This document shows, in pieces, positions 16,063 to 28,251 of a DNA stretch of 64,000 nt (its first letter is position 1; each line of letters starts with the position of its first letter). The position numbers and the translations under genes are program-made. The stretch is taken from the NCBI RefSeq assembly GCF_013409345.1, contig NZ_JACCBB010000001.1:3038001-3102000 (forward strand), written 5' to 3'. The notes under the pieces were generated by a model, which did not search any database, had not been told where the DNA came from, and saw only the letters and a program-made list of their open reading frames with translations. Source of the DNA: Kineococcus aurantiacus. Lineage in GTDB: Bacteria > Actinomycetota > Actinomycetes > Actinomycetales > Kineococcaceae.

Positions 16063-16126
16063 GTGCTTGATCACCGAAGTGCTTGATCACCGAAGTGCTT
16101 GATCACGGGAGTGCTTGATCACGGAG
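16063..16126. repeat. four 16-bp tandem repeats, core GTGCTTGATCAC
   Basis: Units at 16063-16078, 16079-16094, 16095-16110 and 16111-16126. The 12-bp core GTGCTTGATCAC is identical in all four; the 4-nt spacers are CGAA, CGAA, GGGA and GGAG. Related 16-bp units occur at 60995-61042. The array sits between the cold-shock gene start and the GT4 gene, 65 nt upstream of the GT4 promoter. Confidence 0.9.
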
Positions 16127-16190
16127 GGGTGGGGGGCGGGGGTGTGCCTGCGCGCCGCGTGGCGGCCCGGGGGACCGCGGGGCCGGTCGG

Positions 16191-16196
16191 TAGGGT
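16191..16196 (+). promoter_or_regulatory. minus-10 box TAGGGT of the GT4 gene
   Basis: TAGGGT lies 8 nt before GTG 16205 with no Shine-Dalgarno sequence, so a leaderless or nearly leaderless transcript is likely. This would be the first promoter of the large glycan locus. Confidence 0.55.
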
Positions 16197-16204
16197 CACC
16201 GGTC

Positions 16205-17350
16205 GTGTCGCCGCTGGTCCGCATCGCGACGCGGACCTACCCGCCGGACGTGGGGGCCGCGCCGTTCCGCCTGCGCGCCCTGGCCCGCGCCCTGGCCGGG
16301 CGCGGCTGCGACGTCGAGGTCCTCACCACCACCGGTCCGCCCACCCCCGACGACCCGGGCGTCCGCACCCGCCGCGCGCCCGTGCTGCGCGACGGCGACG
16401 GCGCGGTCCGCGGCTACCTGCCCTACCTGTCCTTCGACGTCCCCCTCACCGCGCGGCTGCTCACCGGCCGCCGCCCCGACGTCGTCGTCCACGAGCCGCC
16501 CCCGACCACGGGGGTCGTCACGCGCCTGGCGTCGCGGCTGCGGGGGATCCCCTACGTCTCCTACCTGCCCGACGTGTGGTCCCAGGGGGCCGTCGCCGCC
16601 GGAGCCCCGCGGCCGGTCCTGCGGGGCGTCGAGCTCGCCGAGCAGCTCGCCCTGCGCGGTGCCGCGCGGGTCCTGGCCGTCACGGCCGGCATGGCCGAGG
16701 AGGTCGTGCGCGGCGGCGTCGACCCCGACCGGGTGCGCGTCGTCGGCAACGGCGTCGACGTCGAGGTGTTCCGGCCCGCCCCGGACAGCACCCCGGAGGT
16801 CGCGCCGGAGGGCGCCTTCCACGCCGTCTACAGCGGGACCATGTCGGAGTGGCAGGGCGCCGGCGTCTTCGTCCGCGCCTTCGCCGAGCTCGTCCGCGAG
16901 CGCCCCGGCGCGCGGCTGACGATGGTCGGCGGCGGGGTCGACGTGCCCCGGCTGCGGGAGCTGGCCCGTGGCGTGCCGGGGGTGGAGCTGCCGGGCACGG
17001 TCCCGCCGGAACGGGCCGCGGCGCTGCTCGCCCGCGCCGACGTGGCGCTGGCCTCGCTCGTGCCCGGCACGGGGTACGACCTGATGTCCCCGACGAAGAT
17101 CTTCGCCGCGACGGCGTGCGGGACGCCCGTCCTGTTCGCCGGGGTCGGGTCGGGCGCGGACCTGGTGCGCGCCCACGACCTCGGGCAGGTCGTCGCCCAC
17201 GACCCGGCCGCCGTCGCGGAGGCGTTGCGCCGCAGCGCGTCCCCGTCGCCGTCGCGGCGGCGGGAGCTGCGCCGCTTCGCGGTGGCGCACGGGTCGCTGG
17301 CCGCCGCCGCCGAGCGCGCGGCCGACGCCGTCCTGGAGGTGCTCCGGTGA
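16205..17350 (+). CDS. GT4 family glycosyltransferase
   Basis: A 381-residue GT-B enzyme. The N-terminal acceptor domain has YPPDVGAAPFRLRALARALA; the C-terminal donor domain has VVGNGVDVEVFRP, AVYSGTMSEWQGAG and the nucleotide-sugar E-x7-E region near TKIFAATACGTPVLF. It is a retaining transferase, probably adding a hexose to a lipid-linked or wall glycan at the cytoplasmic face. It heads a rightward run of glycan genes, followed after 55 nt by the GT2-GT2 fusion. Confidence 0.9.
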   Translation: MSPLVRIATRTYPPDVGAAPFRLRALARALAGRGCDVEVLTTTGPPTPDDPGVRTRRAPVLRDGDGAVRGYLPYLSFDVPLTARLLTGRRPDVVVHEPPPTTGVVTRLASRLRGIPYVSYLPDVWSQGAVAAGAPRPVLRGVELAEQLALRGAARVLAVTAGMAEEVVRGGVDPDRVRVVGNGVDVEVFRPAPDSTPEVAPEGAFHAVYSGTMSEWQGAGVFVRAFAELVRERPGARLTMVGGGVDVPRLRELARGVPGVELPGTVPPERAAALLARADVALASLVPGTGYDLMSPTKIFAATACGTPVLFAGVGSGADLVRAHDLGQVVAHDPAAVAEALRRSASPSPSRRRELRRFAVAHGSLAAAAERAADAVLEVLR

Positions 17351-17405
17351 CGTCCAGCCCGCCCTGGCACCCTGTGCCGGTGCCCGCCGACCCCGGACCC
17401 CGCCC

Positions 17406-19337
17406 GTGACCCGCCCCGAGCCGACCCCGGGCCAGGGGCCCGTCGTCGCGGTCGTCGTCGCGTACGACCGCCGCGAGCTGCTGCTGGAGGGGCTGCGGGC
17501 GCTGGCCGCGCAGACCCGCCGCCCCGACGTCGTCGTGGTCGTCGACAACGCCTCCACCGACGGGTCCGCCGACGCCGTCCGGGCGTGGGCCGGCACCAGC
17601 CCGGGCCCGGTGGTCGACCTGGTCCGGCTGGAGCGCAACACCGGCGGCGCGGGTGGTTTCGCCGTCGGCCTGGCCCGCGCGGTCCGCCGCCACCGCGCCG
17701 GTGCCGTGTGGCTCATGGACGACGACACCGTCCCCACCCCCACCGCGCTGCAGACGTCGCTGGAGGCGATGGCGGCCACCGGGTCGGTCCTCGTCGCCAG
17801 CCGCGTCGTGTGGACCGACGGCCGCGACCACCCCATGAACACCCCCCGTGAACGCCCCCGGGCCTCGGCCGCCGAACGGGCCGCGGCGGCGGCGGCCGGG
17901 TGCGTGCCGGTCCGCTCGGCCAGCTTCGTGGCGCTGCTGCTCGACGCGGGCGCCGTCCGGGAGGAGGGCCTGCCGCAGGCCGCGTTCTTCCTGTGGAACG
18001 ACGACTTCGAGTACACGACCCGGCTGCTGCGCACCCGCCGCGGGGTGACCTGCGCGGCCAGCGTCGTCGAGCACCGCACCCGCGTCTTCGGGGCCAGCGA
18101 CGCCGACCCGGGGGAGCGGTTCGCCTGGGAGGTCCGCAACAAGGTCTGGACGTTCACCCGCAGCCGCTCCCTCGGCGGCGCCGACACCGTCCGCTACGGC
18201 GGGGCGACCCTGCTGCGCTGGGGGCGGACCGTGGCCCGCTCCCAGCGGCGCGGGGTCCTGCTGCGGGGGCTGGCCGACGGCCTGCGGCAGGGCACCGGCG
18301 CGCCGCGGCCCACCGCGGAGGTGCTGGCCCCGGGCCTGCCCGCCGACGTGCTGGCCGACGTCATCGCGGTCGAGGACGCCGCCGGCCGCGAGACCGGCGC
18401 CGTCCAGCGCCCCGACCCCGCCGGGCAGCCTCCCGTGGACCCTGCCGTGGGCCCCGCGGTGGACCCCGCGGTGGACCTCGCCGGGCAGCTGCCGCCGTTC
18501 TCGGTGCTGCTGCCGGTGTGGGCGCGCGACGACGTCGCGCAGCTGCGCCGCGCTGTCGCCAGCGTCACGGCGGAGCAGACCCTGCCCCCGGCCGAGCTCG
18601 TCGTCGTGCGCGACGGGCCCGTCCCCACGGCGCTGCAGGTCGAGCTGAACGTCCTGCGCCACGACCCGCCCGGCGGGGTGCCGGTGGTGGTGGTGGAGCT
18701 GCCCGCCAACGTGGGGCTGGCCCGCGCCCTGGAGGAGGGGCTGCTGCGCTGCACCCACGACGTGGTGGCGCGGATGGACGCCGACGACGTCTCCCTGCCG
18801 CACCGGTTCGCCGCCCAGCTGCCGCTCATCGCCGCCGGCGCCGACCTCGTGGGCGCGGGCCTGCTGGAGATCGGCGCCGACGAGGACGACGTCCTGGGCC
18901 GCCGGGTGCCGCCCGTGGGCCGGGCCCGCATCGACCGCGCCGCCCGCTTCCAGGACCCCTTCAACCACCCCACCGTCGTGTACCGGCGCAGCGCCGTCGC
19001 CGCCGCGGGCGGGTACCGGGACCTGCCGCTCATGGAGGACTACTGGCTGTTCGCGCGGATGATCCTGCGGGGCGCCCGCTGCGAGAACCTCGCCGAGCCC
19101 CTCGTGAAGTACCGCGTGGGCGCGCAACCGGGGGAGGGGTCGTACGCCCGCCGCGGCGGCCTGGCCCTGTGGGTCTCCGAGCTGCGCCTGCAGCGGCACC
19201 TGCTGGGTGACGGGTTCACCACCCCTGCCCAGTTCACCCGCAACGTCGCCCTGCGCGGCGGGTACCGGTTCCTGCCCGAGGGCGTGCGCACCGCCGGCTA
19301 CCGCTGGTTCACCCGGTACCGGCCCGGACCCTCGTGA
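17406..19337 (+). CDS. two-domain GT2-GT2 glycosyltransferase, N-terminal domain GlfT1-like
   Basis: A 643-residue protein with two complete GT-A domains. Domain 1 (about residues 10-310) has VVVAYDRRELLLEGL, VVDNASTDGS, NTGGAGGF and WLMDDDT (Asp105-107), the pattern of GlfT1-type initiating galactofuranosyltransferases. Domain 2 (about 360-630) has FSVLLPVWARDD, RMDADD (Asp458/460) and LMEDYWLF. They are joined by a repetitive VDPAVGPAVDPAVDLAG linker. GTG 17406 is used. The stop overlaps the next gene (GTGA). Domain 1 could start the galactan; the activity of domain 2 is unknown. Confidence 0.88.
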   Translation: MTRPEPTPGQGPVVAVVVAYDRRELLLEGLRALAAQTRRPDVVVVVDNASTDGSADAVRAWAGTSPGPVVDLVRLERNTGGAGGFAVGLARAVRRHRAGAVWLMDDDTVPTPTALQTSLEAMAATGSVLVASRVVWTDGRDHPMNTPRERPRASAAERAAAAAAGCVPVRSASFVALLLDAGAVREEGLPQAAFFLWNDDFEYTTRLLRTRRGVTCAASVVEHRTRVFGASDADPGERFAWEVRNKVWTFTRSRSLGGADTVRYGGATLLRWGRTVARSQRRGVLLRGLADGLRQGTGAPRPTAEVLAPGLPADVLADVIAVEDAAGRETGAVQRPDPAGQPPVDPAVGPAVDPAVDLAGQLPPFSVLLPVWARDDVAQLRRAVASVTAEQTLPPAELVVVRDGPVPTALQVELNVLRHDPPGGVPVVVVELPANVGLARALEEGLLRCTHDVVARMDADDVSLPHRFAAQLPLIAAGADLVGAGLLEIGADEDDVLGRRVPPVGRARIDRAARFQDPFNHPTVVYRRSAVAAAGGYRDLPLMEDYWLFARMILRGARCENLAEPLVKYRVGAQPGEGSYARRGGLALWVSELRLQRHLLGDGFTTPAQFTRNVALRGGYRFLPEGVRTAGYRWFTRYRPGPS

Positions 19338-21298
19338 CCCTGCCGTCCGCGGCCCCGGCCTTCTCGACCTGGACGGCCCTGGTGCCGGTGGTCCTCGGCG
19401 CGGCGGCGCTGCTCGTGGTGCCCGGGCTGCTCACCGGCTGGGCGCTGCGGCTGCGGGGGGTGGTGCTGCTGACGGCCGCCCCCGCCCTCACCGTCGCCCT
19501 CACCGGCACCACGGCCCTGGTGGCCCCGCACCTGGGGCTGCGCTGGGACGCCGGGACGGTCGCGGCGGCGCTGGCCGTCGCGGTGGCCGCCGCGGCCCTC
19601 ACCGGCCGCGTCCTGCCTCGGTCCCTGCGCCGCGGCCGCGCCGACGACCCCCCGCGCGAGACCGGGCCCGTGCTGGCCGTCGTCGCCGGGACCCTGCTCG
19701 GCGCGGCCGTCGCCGCCGCCACCACCGCCCGCGGCCTGGGCCGCGCCGACGTGGTCTCCCAGGGGTTCGACACGATCTTCCACCTCAACGCCGTGCGCTG
19801 GGTGCTGGACACCGGCAGCGCGTCCCCCGTCGACGTGGGCCGCCTCACCTCCCGCGACGCGGCCTCGGCGTACTACCCGGCGGCCTGGCACGGGCTGGCC
19901 GCCCTCGTGGCCGAGCACTCCACCCCCGTCGCCGCCGCCAACGCCCTCGTCCTGCTCGTCCCCGGCCTCGCGTGGTCCCTCAGCTGCGCCCTGCTCGTCC
20001 GGGCGCTGTGCGGGGCCCGGCCCCTGCCGCTGCTGCTGGCCCCCGTCCTGGCCCAGGGGTTCGTCGCCTTCCCCTGGTACGTCGACCGCGGCGGGCTGTG
20101 GCCGCTGGTCCTGGGCACGGCCCTGGTCCCCGCGCTGCTCGGGGCCCTGGCCCTGGCCACCGCCGGCGGCGAGCGCGTCGGGTCCGCCCCCGCCGACGTG
20201 CGCTGGCGGGCCGCGCTCGTGGCCGTCGCCGCGGCCGGGGCCTGCGGGCTGGCCCACCCCGACGCCTTCTTCACCGGCGCGCTGCTGGCCCTGGTCCTGC
20301 TCGTCGTGACGGTCGTGCCCGCGCACCTGCTGCCCTGGCGCGGCGCCCGGGCGCAGTGGGCGGTCGTGGCCGGCACCGCCGGCGGGGCCGCGGTCGTCGC
20401 GGCCGGCGGGTGGCTGTTCCGCGAGCAGCTGGCCAGCGTCGCGCGCGCCGACTGGCCCGCGACCCGCAGCGTCGGCAAGGCCGTCGTGGAGGTGCTCACG
20501 GGCGCCCCGGCCGGCGCGGGGTCCTCCTGGGTCGTGGCCGCGCTCGTGCTGCTCGGCGCGGTCCGCGCCGCGCGGGACGTGGCGTGGCGCTGGCTCGTGG
20601 TGGGCCACGTCGTCGTGGGGGCGCTGGACGTGCTCGCCGCCGCGGTCGACGCGCCGGTCTCCCAGCTGCTGACGGGCCTCTGGTACAACGACCGCGGCCG
20701 GCTGGCCGCCAGCCTGCCGGTCACCGGGACCGCGCTCGCGGTCCTGGGGGTGCTGTGGGCCGCCGACGCGCTGCGGCGCCGGGCGGTGCGGGCCGCGCTG
20801 GCCACCGCCGCGGCCCTGGCCGCCGTCGTCGCGCAGGTCGGCGGGAGCGCGGCGCAGCTGGCCAAGAGCAACGCCGACGCGGCCGAGGACCCCCGCACCT
20901 CCCTCGTCACGCTGGCCGAGCAGCGCTTCCTGGAGGGGCTGCGCCGGTACGTGCCGGAGGGGGCCGTCGTGGCGGGCAACCCGTGGGACGGCAGCTCCTT
21001 CGCGTACGCGCTGTCGGGGGTGCCGGTGCTCTACCCGCACCTGCGGGGCAACTTCCCGCAGGACTGGGTCTTCCTGGCCGACCACCTGCAGGACGCCGGG
21101 ACCGACCCCGCGGTGTGCGCGGCGCTGGGGCGCACGGGCGTGCGCTACGTCCTGGACGACGGGCAGCTGTGGCGGCCCCCGAAGCTGGAACCGGCCGGGT
21201 ACACCGCCTTCCGCCTCTTCCAGGGACGCCCCGGCTTCGTGGAGGTCGCCTCCGGCGGCGGGGTCACCCTCTACGAGATCACGGCCTGCGACCGGTGA
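19334..21298 (+). CDS. large polytopic membrane protein (DUF6541-like, GT-C-type candidate)
   Basis: A 654-residue protein with roughly a dozen hydrophobic segments, followed by an extracytoplasmic C-terminal domain of about 130 residues (from QRFLEGLRRYVPEGAVVAGN). It resembles the actinobacterial DUF6541 family and has the overall architecture of polyprenyl-phosphosugar-dependent GT-C transferases. GTG 19334 overlaps the previous stop (GTGA), so it is coupled to the GT2 fusion. A role in arabinan or other wall glycan assembly is inference from position. Confidence 0.8.
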   Translation: MTLPSAAPAFSTWTALVPVVLGAAALLVVPGLLTGWALRLRGVVLLTAAPALTVALTGTTALVAPHLGLRWDAGTVAAALAVAVAAAALTGRVLPRSLRRGRADDPPRETGPVLAVVAGTLLGAAVAAATTARGLGRADVVSQGFDTIFHLNAVRWVLDTGSASPVDVGRLTSRDAASAYYPAAWHGLAALVAEHSTPVAAANALVLLVPGLAWSLSCALLVRALCGARPLPLLLAPVLAQGFVAFPWYVDRGGLWPLVLGTALVPALLGALALATAGGERVGSAPADVRWRAALVAVAAAGACGLAHPDAFFTGALLALVLLVVTVVPAHLLPWRGARAQWAVVAGTAGGAAVVAAGGWLFREQLASVARADWPATRSVGKAVVEVLTGAPAGAGSSWVVAALVLLGAVRAARDVAWRWLVVGHVVVGALDVLAAAVDAPVSQLLTGLWYNDRGRLAASLPVTGTALAVLGVLWAADALRRRAVRAALATAAALAAVVAQVGGSAAQLAKSNADAAEDPRTSLVTLAEQRFLEGLRRYVPEGAVVAGNPWDGSSFAYALSGVPVLYPHLRGNFPQDWVFLADHLQDAGTDPAVCAALGRTGVRYVLDDGQLWRPPKLEPAGYTAFRLFQGRPGFVEVASGGGVTLYEITACDR

Positions 21299-21351
21299 GG
21301 CGGGAGCGAGCGGTCGTGGCGCGCCGGTCCGGGAGCACCGGCGGGGGCGGC

Positions 21352-21357
21352 TAACCT
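21352..21357 (+). promoter_or_regulatory. minus-10 box TAACCT upstream of the glf leader ORF
   Basis: TAACCT ends 10 nt before ATG 21368 of a short ORF that runs into glf. It provides an internal promoter for the eight-gene glf block. Confidence 0.5.
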
Positions 21358-21367
21358 GGCGGGCATC

Positions 21368-24680
<3,313 letters not shown>

Positions 24681-24685
24681 GCGGA

Positions 24686-25573
24686 GTGGTGTCGCGCCCG
24701 GTCGGCGCCCCCGACGCCGACGGTTTCACCGTCCCCGGTCGCGGCCGGGGGCTGCTCGACGTCGTCGAGCGCCGGTACCTGCTGAAGCTGCTGGTCCGCA
24801 AGGAGCTGCGCGTCCGCTACCAGGGGTCGCTGCTCGGGCTGCTGTGGAGCTACGTCAAGCCGGCCGTGCAGTTCGGGGTCTTCTTCTTCGCCCTGGGCGT
24901 GTTCCTGGAGCAGAACAAGGCCATCCAGGACTACGCGGTGTACCTGTTCTCCGGGATCGTCGTCATCAACTTCTTCTCGGAGTCCTTCGGCAACGCGACG
25001 CGGGCGGTGACGGGCAACGCGGCGCTGGTGAAGAAGATCTACCTGCCGCGCGAGCTGTTCCCGGTGGCCTCGGCGTGGGTGGCGGCGGTGCACTTCCTGC
25101 CGCAGCTGGTGATCCTGCTGCTGGGGACGGTCGTGTCCGGGTGGCGGCCCACGGTGTGGCAGCTGCTGGCGGGGGTGCTGGGCTTCGTCGTCGTGGCGAC
25201 CCTGGCGACGGGCCTGGGCCTGTTCTTCGGGTCGATCAACGTGCTGTTCCGCGACTTCGAGAACATCGTCGACCTCATGCTGCTCGTCGTCACGTGGACG
25301 TCGCCTGTGCTGTACACGTGGGACACCGTGCAGCGGGCCGTCCCGGGGTGGCTGTGGCAGGTGTACCAGCTGAACCCGGTGACCAGCGGCGTCGAGCTGT
25401 TCCACTACGCGTTCTGGTTCGGCGCGACCCGGCCGGGGGCGGGACCGGCGGCCACGCTGCCGCCGAACCTGCTGTGGCACGGGGCGCTGGCGCTGGCCGT
25501 GGCGCTCGTCGTCCTGGTGGTGGGGCAGCTGACGTTCCGCCGCCTCGAGGGCCGATTCGCGCAGGAGCTGTGA
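24686..25573 (+). CDS. wzm: ABC-2 type polysaccharide export permease
   Basis: A 295-residue permease with six predicted helices and the Wzm/TagG signature ELRVRYQGSLLGLLWSYVKP; the conserved KKIYLPRELFP amphipathic stretch and the FRDFENIV segment are present. With the next gene it forms the exporter for lipid-linked galactan (as in Rv3781/Rv3783) or a teichoic-acid-like glycan. GTG 24686 follows glfT2 by 5 nt; GTG 24689 is an alternative. Its stop overlaps the ATPase start (TGATG). Confidence 0.92.
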   Translation: MVSRPVGAPDADGFTVPGRGRGLLDVVERRYLLKLLVRKELRVRYQGSLLGLLWSYVKPAVQFGVFFFALGVFLEQNKAIQDYAVYLFSGIVVINFFSESFGNATRAVTGNAALVKKIYLPRELFPVASAWVAAVHFLPQLVILLLGTVVSGWRPTVWQLLAGVLGFVVVATLATGLGLFFGSINVLFRDFENIVDLMLLVVTWTSPVLYTWDTVQRAVPGWLWQVYQLNPVTSGVELFHYAFWFGATRPGAGPAATLPPNLLWHGALALAVALVVLVVGQLTFRRLEGRFAQEL

Positions 25574-26307
25574 TGACGGGGCCGAACGGGCGCGCCGACA
25601 CCATCCGGGTCGAGGGCGTCAGCAAGCAGTTCCACCTGCGGCACGACCGCAGCCTGAAGAACCTCGTGGTGTCGGCGTTCCGGGGCAAGGACCTCGGCAA
25701 CTCCTTCGCCGCGCTCGACGACGTCGCCCTCACCGTCGGGGAGGGGGAGACCGTCGCGCTGCTGGGCCTGAACGGGTCGGGCAAGTCGACCCTGCTCAAG
25801 CTCATCTCCGGTGTCATGACCCCCGACGCCGGCAGCGTGCGGGTGCGGGGCCGCATCGCCGGCCTCATCGAGGTCGGCGCCGGGTTCCACCCCGACCTGA
25901 CGGGCCGGGAGAACGTCTACCTCAACGGGGCGATCCTCGGCATGGACGAGGCCACCATCACCCGCCGGTTCGACGAGATCGTCGCGTTCAGCGAGATCGA
26001 GCGGTTCATCGACACCGAGGTGAAGTTCTACTCCTCGGGGATGTTCCTGCGGCTGGCCTTCGCGGTGGCCGTGCACACCGACCCCGAGATCTTCCTCATC
26101 GACGAGATCCTCGCCGTGGGGGACGCCCCGTTCCAGCAGAAGTGCCTGGCCCGGATCCGCGAGCTGCGGGCCGAGGGCCGCACCCTGGTCATCGTCAGCC
26201 ACGACCTGGACATGGTCGAGAAGCTGTGCGACCGCGGGGTCGTGCTGGAACGCGGCCGGGTCGTGGCCGACGAGGACATCTCCTCGGCCGTGGCGCGGCT
26301 GCGCTGA
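25573..26307 (+). CDS. wzt: ABC transporter ATPase for polysaccharide export
   Basis: A 244-residue ATPase: Walker A GLNGSGKST (about residue 65), gate-helix region GFHPDLTGRENVYLNG typical of Wzt/TagH, a KFYSSGMFLRLAFAVA signature and Walker B FLIDEILAVGD. It ends soon after the nucleotide-binding domain, so it lacks the C-terminal carbohydrate-binding domain of O-antigen Wzt proteins. Export is therefore likely not coupled to chain-end recognition, like the galactan exporter. ATG 25573 overlaps the wzm stop. Confidence 0.93.
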   Translation: MTGPNGRADTIRVEGVSKQFHLRHDRSLKNLVVSAFRGKDLGNSFAALDDVALTVGEGETVALLGLNGSGKSTLLKLISGVMTPDAGSVRVRGRIAGLIEVGAGFHPDLTGRENVYLNGAILGMDEATITRRFDEIVAFSEIERFIDTEVKFYSSGMFLRLAFAVAVHTDPEIFLIDEILAVGDAPFQQKCLARIRELRAEGRTLVIVSHDLDMVEKLCDRGVVLERGRVVADEDISSAVARLR

Positions 26308-26936
26308 TGCCGGCCCGCCCCCCGACCCGCACCCCCGCCCCGACCAGCCCTCCGAGCCCCGTGAAGGACGCCGTCTTGTCCCAGCCGCCCGCCCCGCCCG
26401 CCGCGCTCCCCGAGGAGCCGGCCCCCACGACCGCCGACCTGCGGGTCCTGCTGGGCGTCCAGCGCCGGCTGGCGACCCCGCCCGTCGTGCGCACCGCGCA
26501 GCTCATGAGCCACGCCGGGGAGCACGCCGCCGTGTGGATCGCCGCGGGCACCCTCGGCGCGCTCGTGGACCGGCCCCGCCGCCGCCGCTGGGTGGAGGCG
26601 ACCGCCGGGGTCGTCGCCGCCCACGGGGCCAGCGTCGTCGTCAAGCGCATCACCCGCCGGGTGCGGCCCTCGCACCCCGGCGTCCTCGTCCACGCCGGCA
26701 CCCCCAGCCGCTTCAGCCTGCCCAGCTCCCACGCGACCTCCACCACGGCCGCCGTCGTCGCCTTCGGCGCGCTCGTCGGGCGCGGGAAGCTGGCGCCGCT
26801 GGTGCCGGCGATGGCGCTGTCCCGGCTCGTCGTCGGCGTGCACTACCCGACCGACGTGCTGGCCGGCAGCGTCCTGGGCGCGGTCGTCGGCGCGACCGCC
26901 CCGCGCTGGTTCGCCCGCGTCGGCGGTGCCCGGTGA
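26307..26936 (+). CDS. PAP2 phosphatase, probable decaprenylphosphoryl-5-phosphoribose phosphatase
   Basis: A 209-residue membrane PAP2 protein. The three phosphatase motifs are KRITRRVRP, PSSHAT and SRLVVGVHYPTD, with all catalytic residues (Lys, Arg, His, Arg, His, Asp) present. The first 50 residues are a proline-rich cytosolic tail. It directly precedes ubiA with a 4-bp overlap, the same neighbour relation as Rv3807c-Rv3806c. The probable job is therefore removing the 5-phosphate from decaprenyl-phosphoryl-5-phosphoribose in arabinose-donor synthesis. ATG 26307 shares a base with the wzt stop. Confidence 0.88.
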   Translation: MPARPPTRTPAPTSPPSPVKDAVLSQPPAPPAALPEEPAPTTADLRVLLGVQRRLATPPVVRTAQLMSHAGEHAAVWIAAGTLGALVDRPRRRRWVEATAGVVAAHGASVVVKRITRRVRPSHPGVLVHAGTPSRFSLPSSHATSTTAAVVAFGALVGRGKLAPLVPAMALSRLVVGVHYPTDVLAGSVLGAVVGATAPRWFARVGGAR

Positions 26937-27802
26937 ACGCCCTCGGCGGCCTGCTCAAGACCGCCCGGCCGCGGCAGTGGGTCAAGAACGTCCTCGTCGT
27001 CGCCCCGCTGCTGCCCGCCGGGGCGGCGCAGCTGACGGGGGAGGCCTTCGCGGGGGCCGGCGTCGCGTTCGTCGTGTTCTGCGTCATCGCCAGCGCCGTG
27101 TACCTCGTCAACGACGCCAAGGACGTCGAGGCCGACCGCGCCCACCCGCGCAAGAGGTTCCGGCCCATCGCGGCCGGGGTCGTCTCCCCGGGCGCCGCGT
27201 ACGCGACGGCGGTCGTCCTGTTCGTCGTGGGGCTGGGCGTCTCGGCGCTGTGGGACCCGTACCTGGCCGTCGTCATGGCCGTGTACGCCGCGATCCAGCT
27301 CGCCTACTGCTTCGGCATGAAGCACGAGCCGCTCATCGAGCTGGCCAGCGTCGCCTCCGGGTTCCTGCTGCGCGCGCTGGCCGGCGGGGTCGCCGCCGGG
27401 ATCCAGCTGTCGTCGTGGTTCCTGCTGACGACGGCGTTCGGCTCGCTGTTCATGGCCGCCGGCAAGCGGTACGCCGAGGCGCGCCAGGGCGAGGAGACCG
27501 GCCGGGCCGTGCGCAAGGTCGTCCAGAAGTACACGCAGACGTACCTGCGGTTCGTGTGGACGCTGTCGGCCACGGTCGTCGTCACGGCGTACTCGCTGTG
27601 GTCGTTCCAGGTGCTGGCCCCCTCCAGCCCGGCGTGGTCGGTCATCTCGATCATCCCGTTCGTGCTGGCGATCCTGCGGTACGCGATCGACGTGGACCGC
27701 GGGGAGGCCGAGGAGCCCGAGGAGCTGGCCCTGCACGACCGGGTCCTGCTGGTCCTGGCCCTGTCGTGGGTGGTCGTGCTGCTGCTGGCGGTCTACGCGT
27801 GA
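26933..27802 (+). CDS. ubiA: decaprenyl-phosphate phosphoribosyltransferase (DPPR synthase, UbiA family)
   Basis: A 289-residue UbiA-fold prenyltransferase with about nine helices. The first aspartate-rich motif is NDAKDVEADR; the second region, DVDRGEAEEPEE, is near the C-terminus. ARPRQWVKNVLVVAPLL at the N-terminus and GKRYAEARQGEE are typical of the Rv3806c type. It transfers 5-phosphoribose from PRPP to decaprenyl phosphate, the first committed step to decaprenylphosphoryl-arabinose. Overlaps PAP2 upstream and GtrA downstream (GTGA both times). Confidence 0.94.
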   Translation: MNALGGLLKTARPRQWVKNVLVVAPLLPAGAAQLTGEAFAGAGVAFVVFCVIASAVYLVNDAKDVEADRAHPRKRFRPIAAGVVSPGAAYATAVVLFVVGLGVSALWDPYLAVVMAVYAAIQLAYCFGMKHEPLIELASVASGFLLRALAGGVAAGIQLSSWFLLTTAFGSLFMAAGKRYAEARQGEETGRAVRKVVQKYTQTYLRFVWTLSATVVVTAYSLWSFQVLAPSSPAWSVISIIPFVLAILRYAIDVDRGEAEEPEELALHDRVLLVLALSWVVVLLLAVYA

Positions 27803-28251
27803 GCCCGGGGGAGAGCGCGGCCGGGGCGTCGCGGGAGTGGTGGCGCCACCACCGCGTGCAGGAGGTGCTGCGGTTCCTCGTCACCGGTGGCCTCGCCTAC
27901 CTCGTCGACGTGGCCGTCTTCAACCTGCTGCTGCTGGGGTTCGGCGTCGACTCGGTGTGGTCGAAGGTCGTCTCCAGCGTCGTCGCGATCGCCGTCGCGT
28001 TCCTCGGCAGCCGCTACTACACGTGGCGGGACCGGCGCTCGCAGAACCCGGGGCGCGAGTACGCGCTGTTCCTGCTGCTGAGCGTCATCGCGGCGCTGCT
28101 GCAGGTCGCCTGCCTGTGGGTGTCGCACCACCTGCTGGGCCTGACCTCCCCGCTGGCCGACAACATCTCCTCCAACGTGGTCGGCATGGCGATCGCCACG
28201 GTGTTCCGCTTCGTGACGTTCCGGACGCTCGTCTTCCCCGACCGGTCGTGA
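27799..28251 (+). CDS. GtrA-like membrane protein
   Basis: A 150-residue GtrA-family protein with four transmembrane helices; the signature RFLVTGGLAYLVDVAVFNLLL is intact, as is the FLGSRYYTWR loop. GtrA proteins are thought to help move polyprenyl-phosphate sugars across the membrane. Between ubiA and a GT87 transferase, it is a candidate for flipping the arabinose (or another) donor to the outer face. Coupled on both sides by GTGA overlaps. Confidence 0.9.
   Translation: MSPGESAAGASREWWRHHRVQEVLRFLVTGGLAYLVDVAVFNLLLLGFGVDSVWSKVVSSVVAIAVAFLGSRYYTWRDRRSQNPGREYALFLLLSVIAALLQVACLWVSHHLLGLTSPLADNISSNVVGMAIATVFRFVTFRTLVFPDRS

Noticed and set aside
16063-16126. CRISPR array
   Set aside because: The 12-bp core with 4-nt spacers is far too short and regular, there are no cas genes, and a related array is part-inverted.
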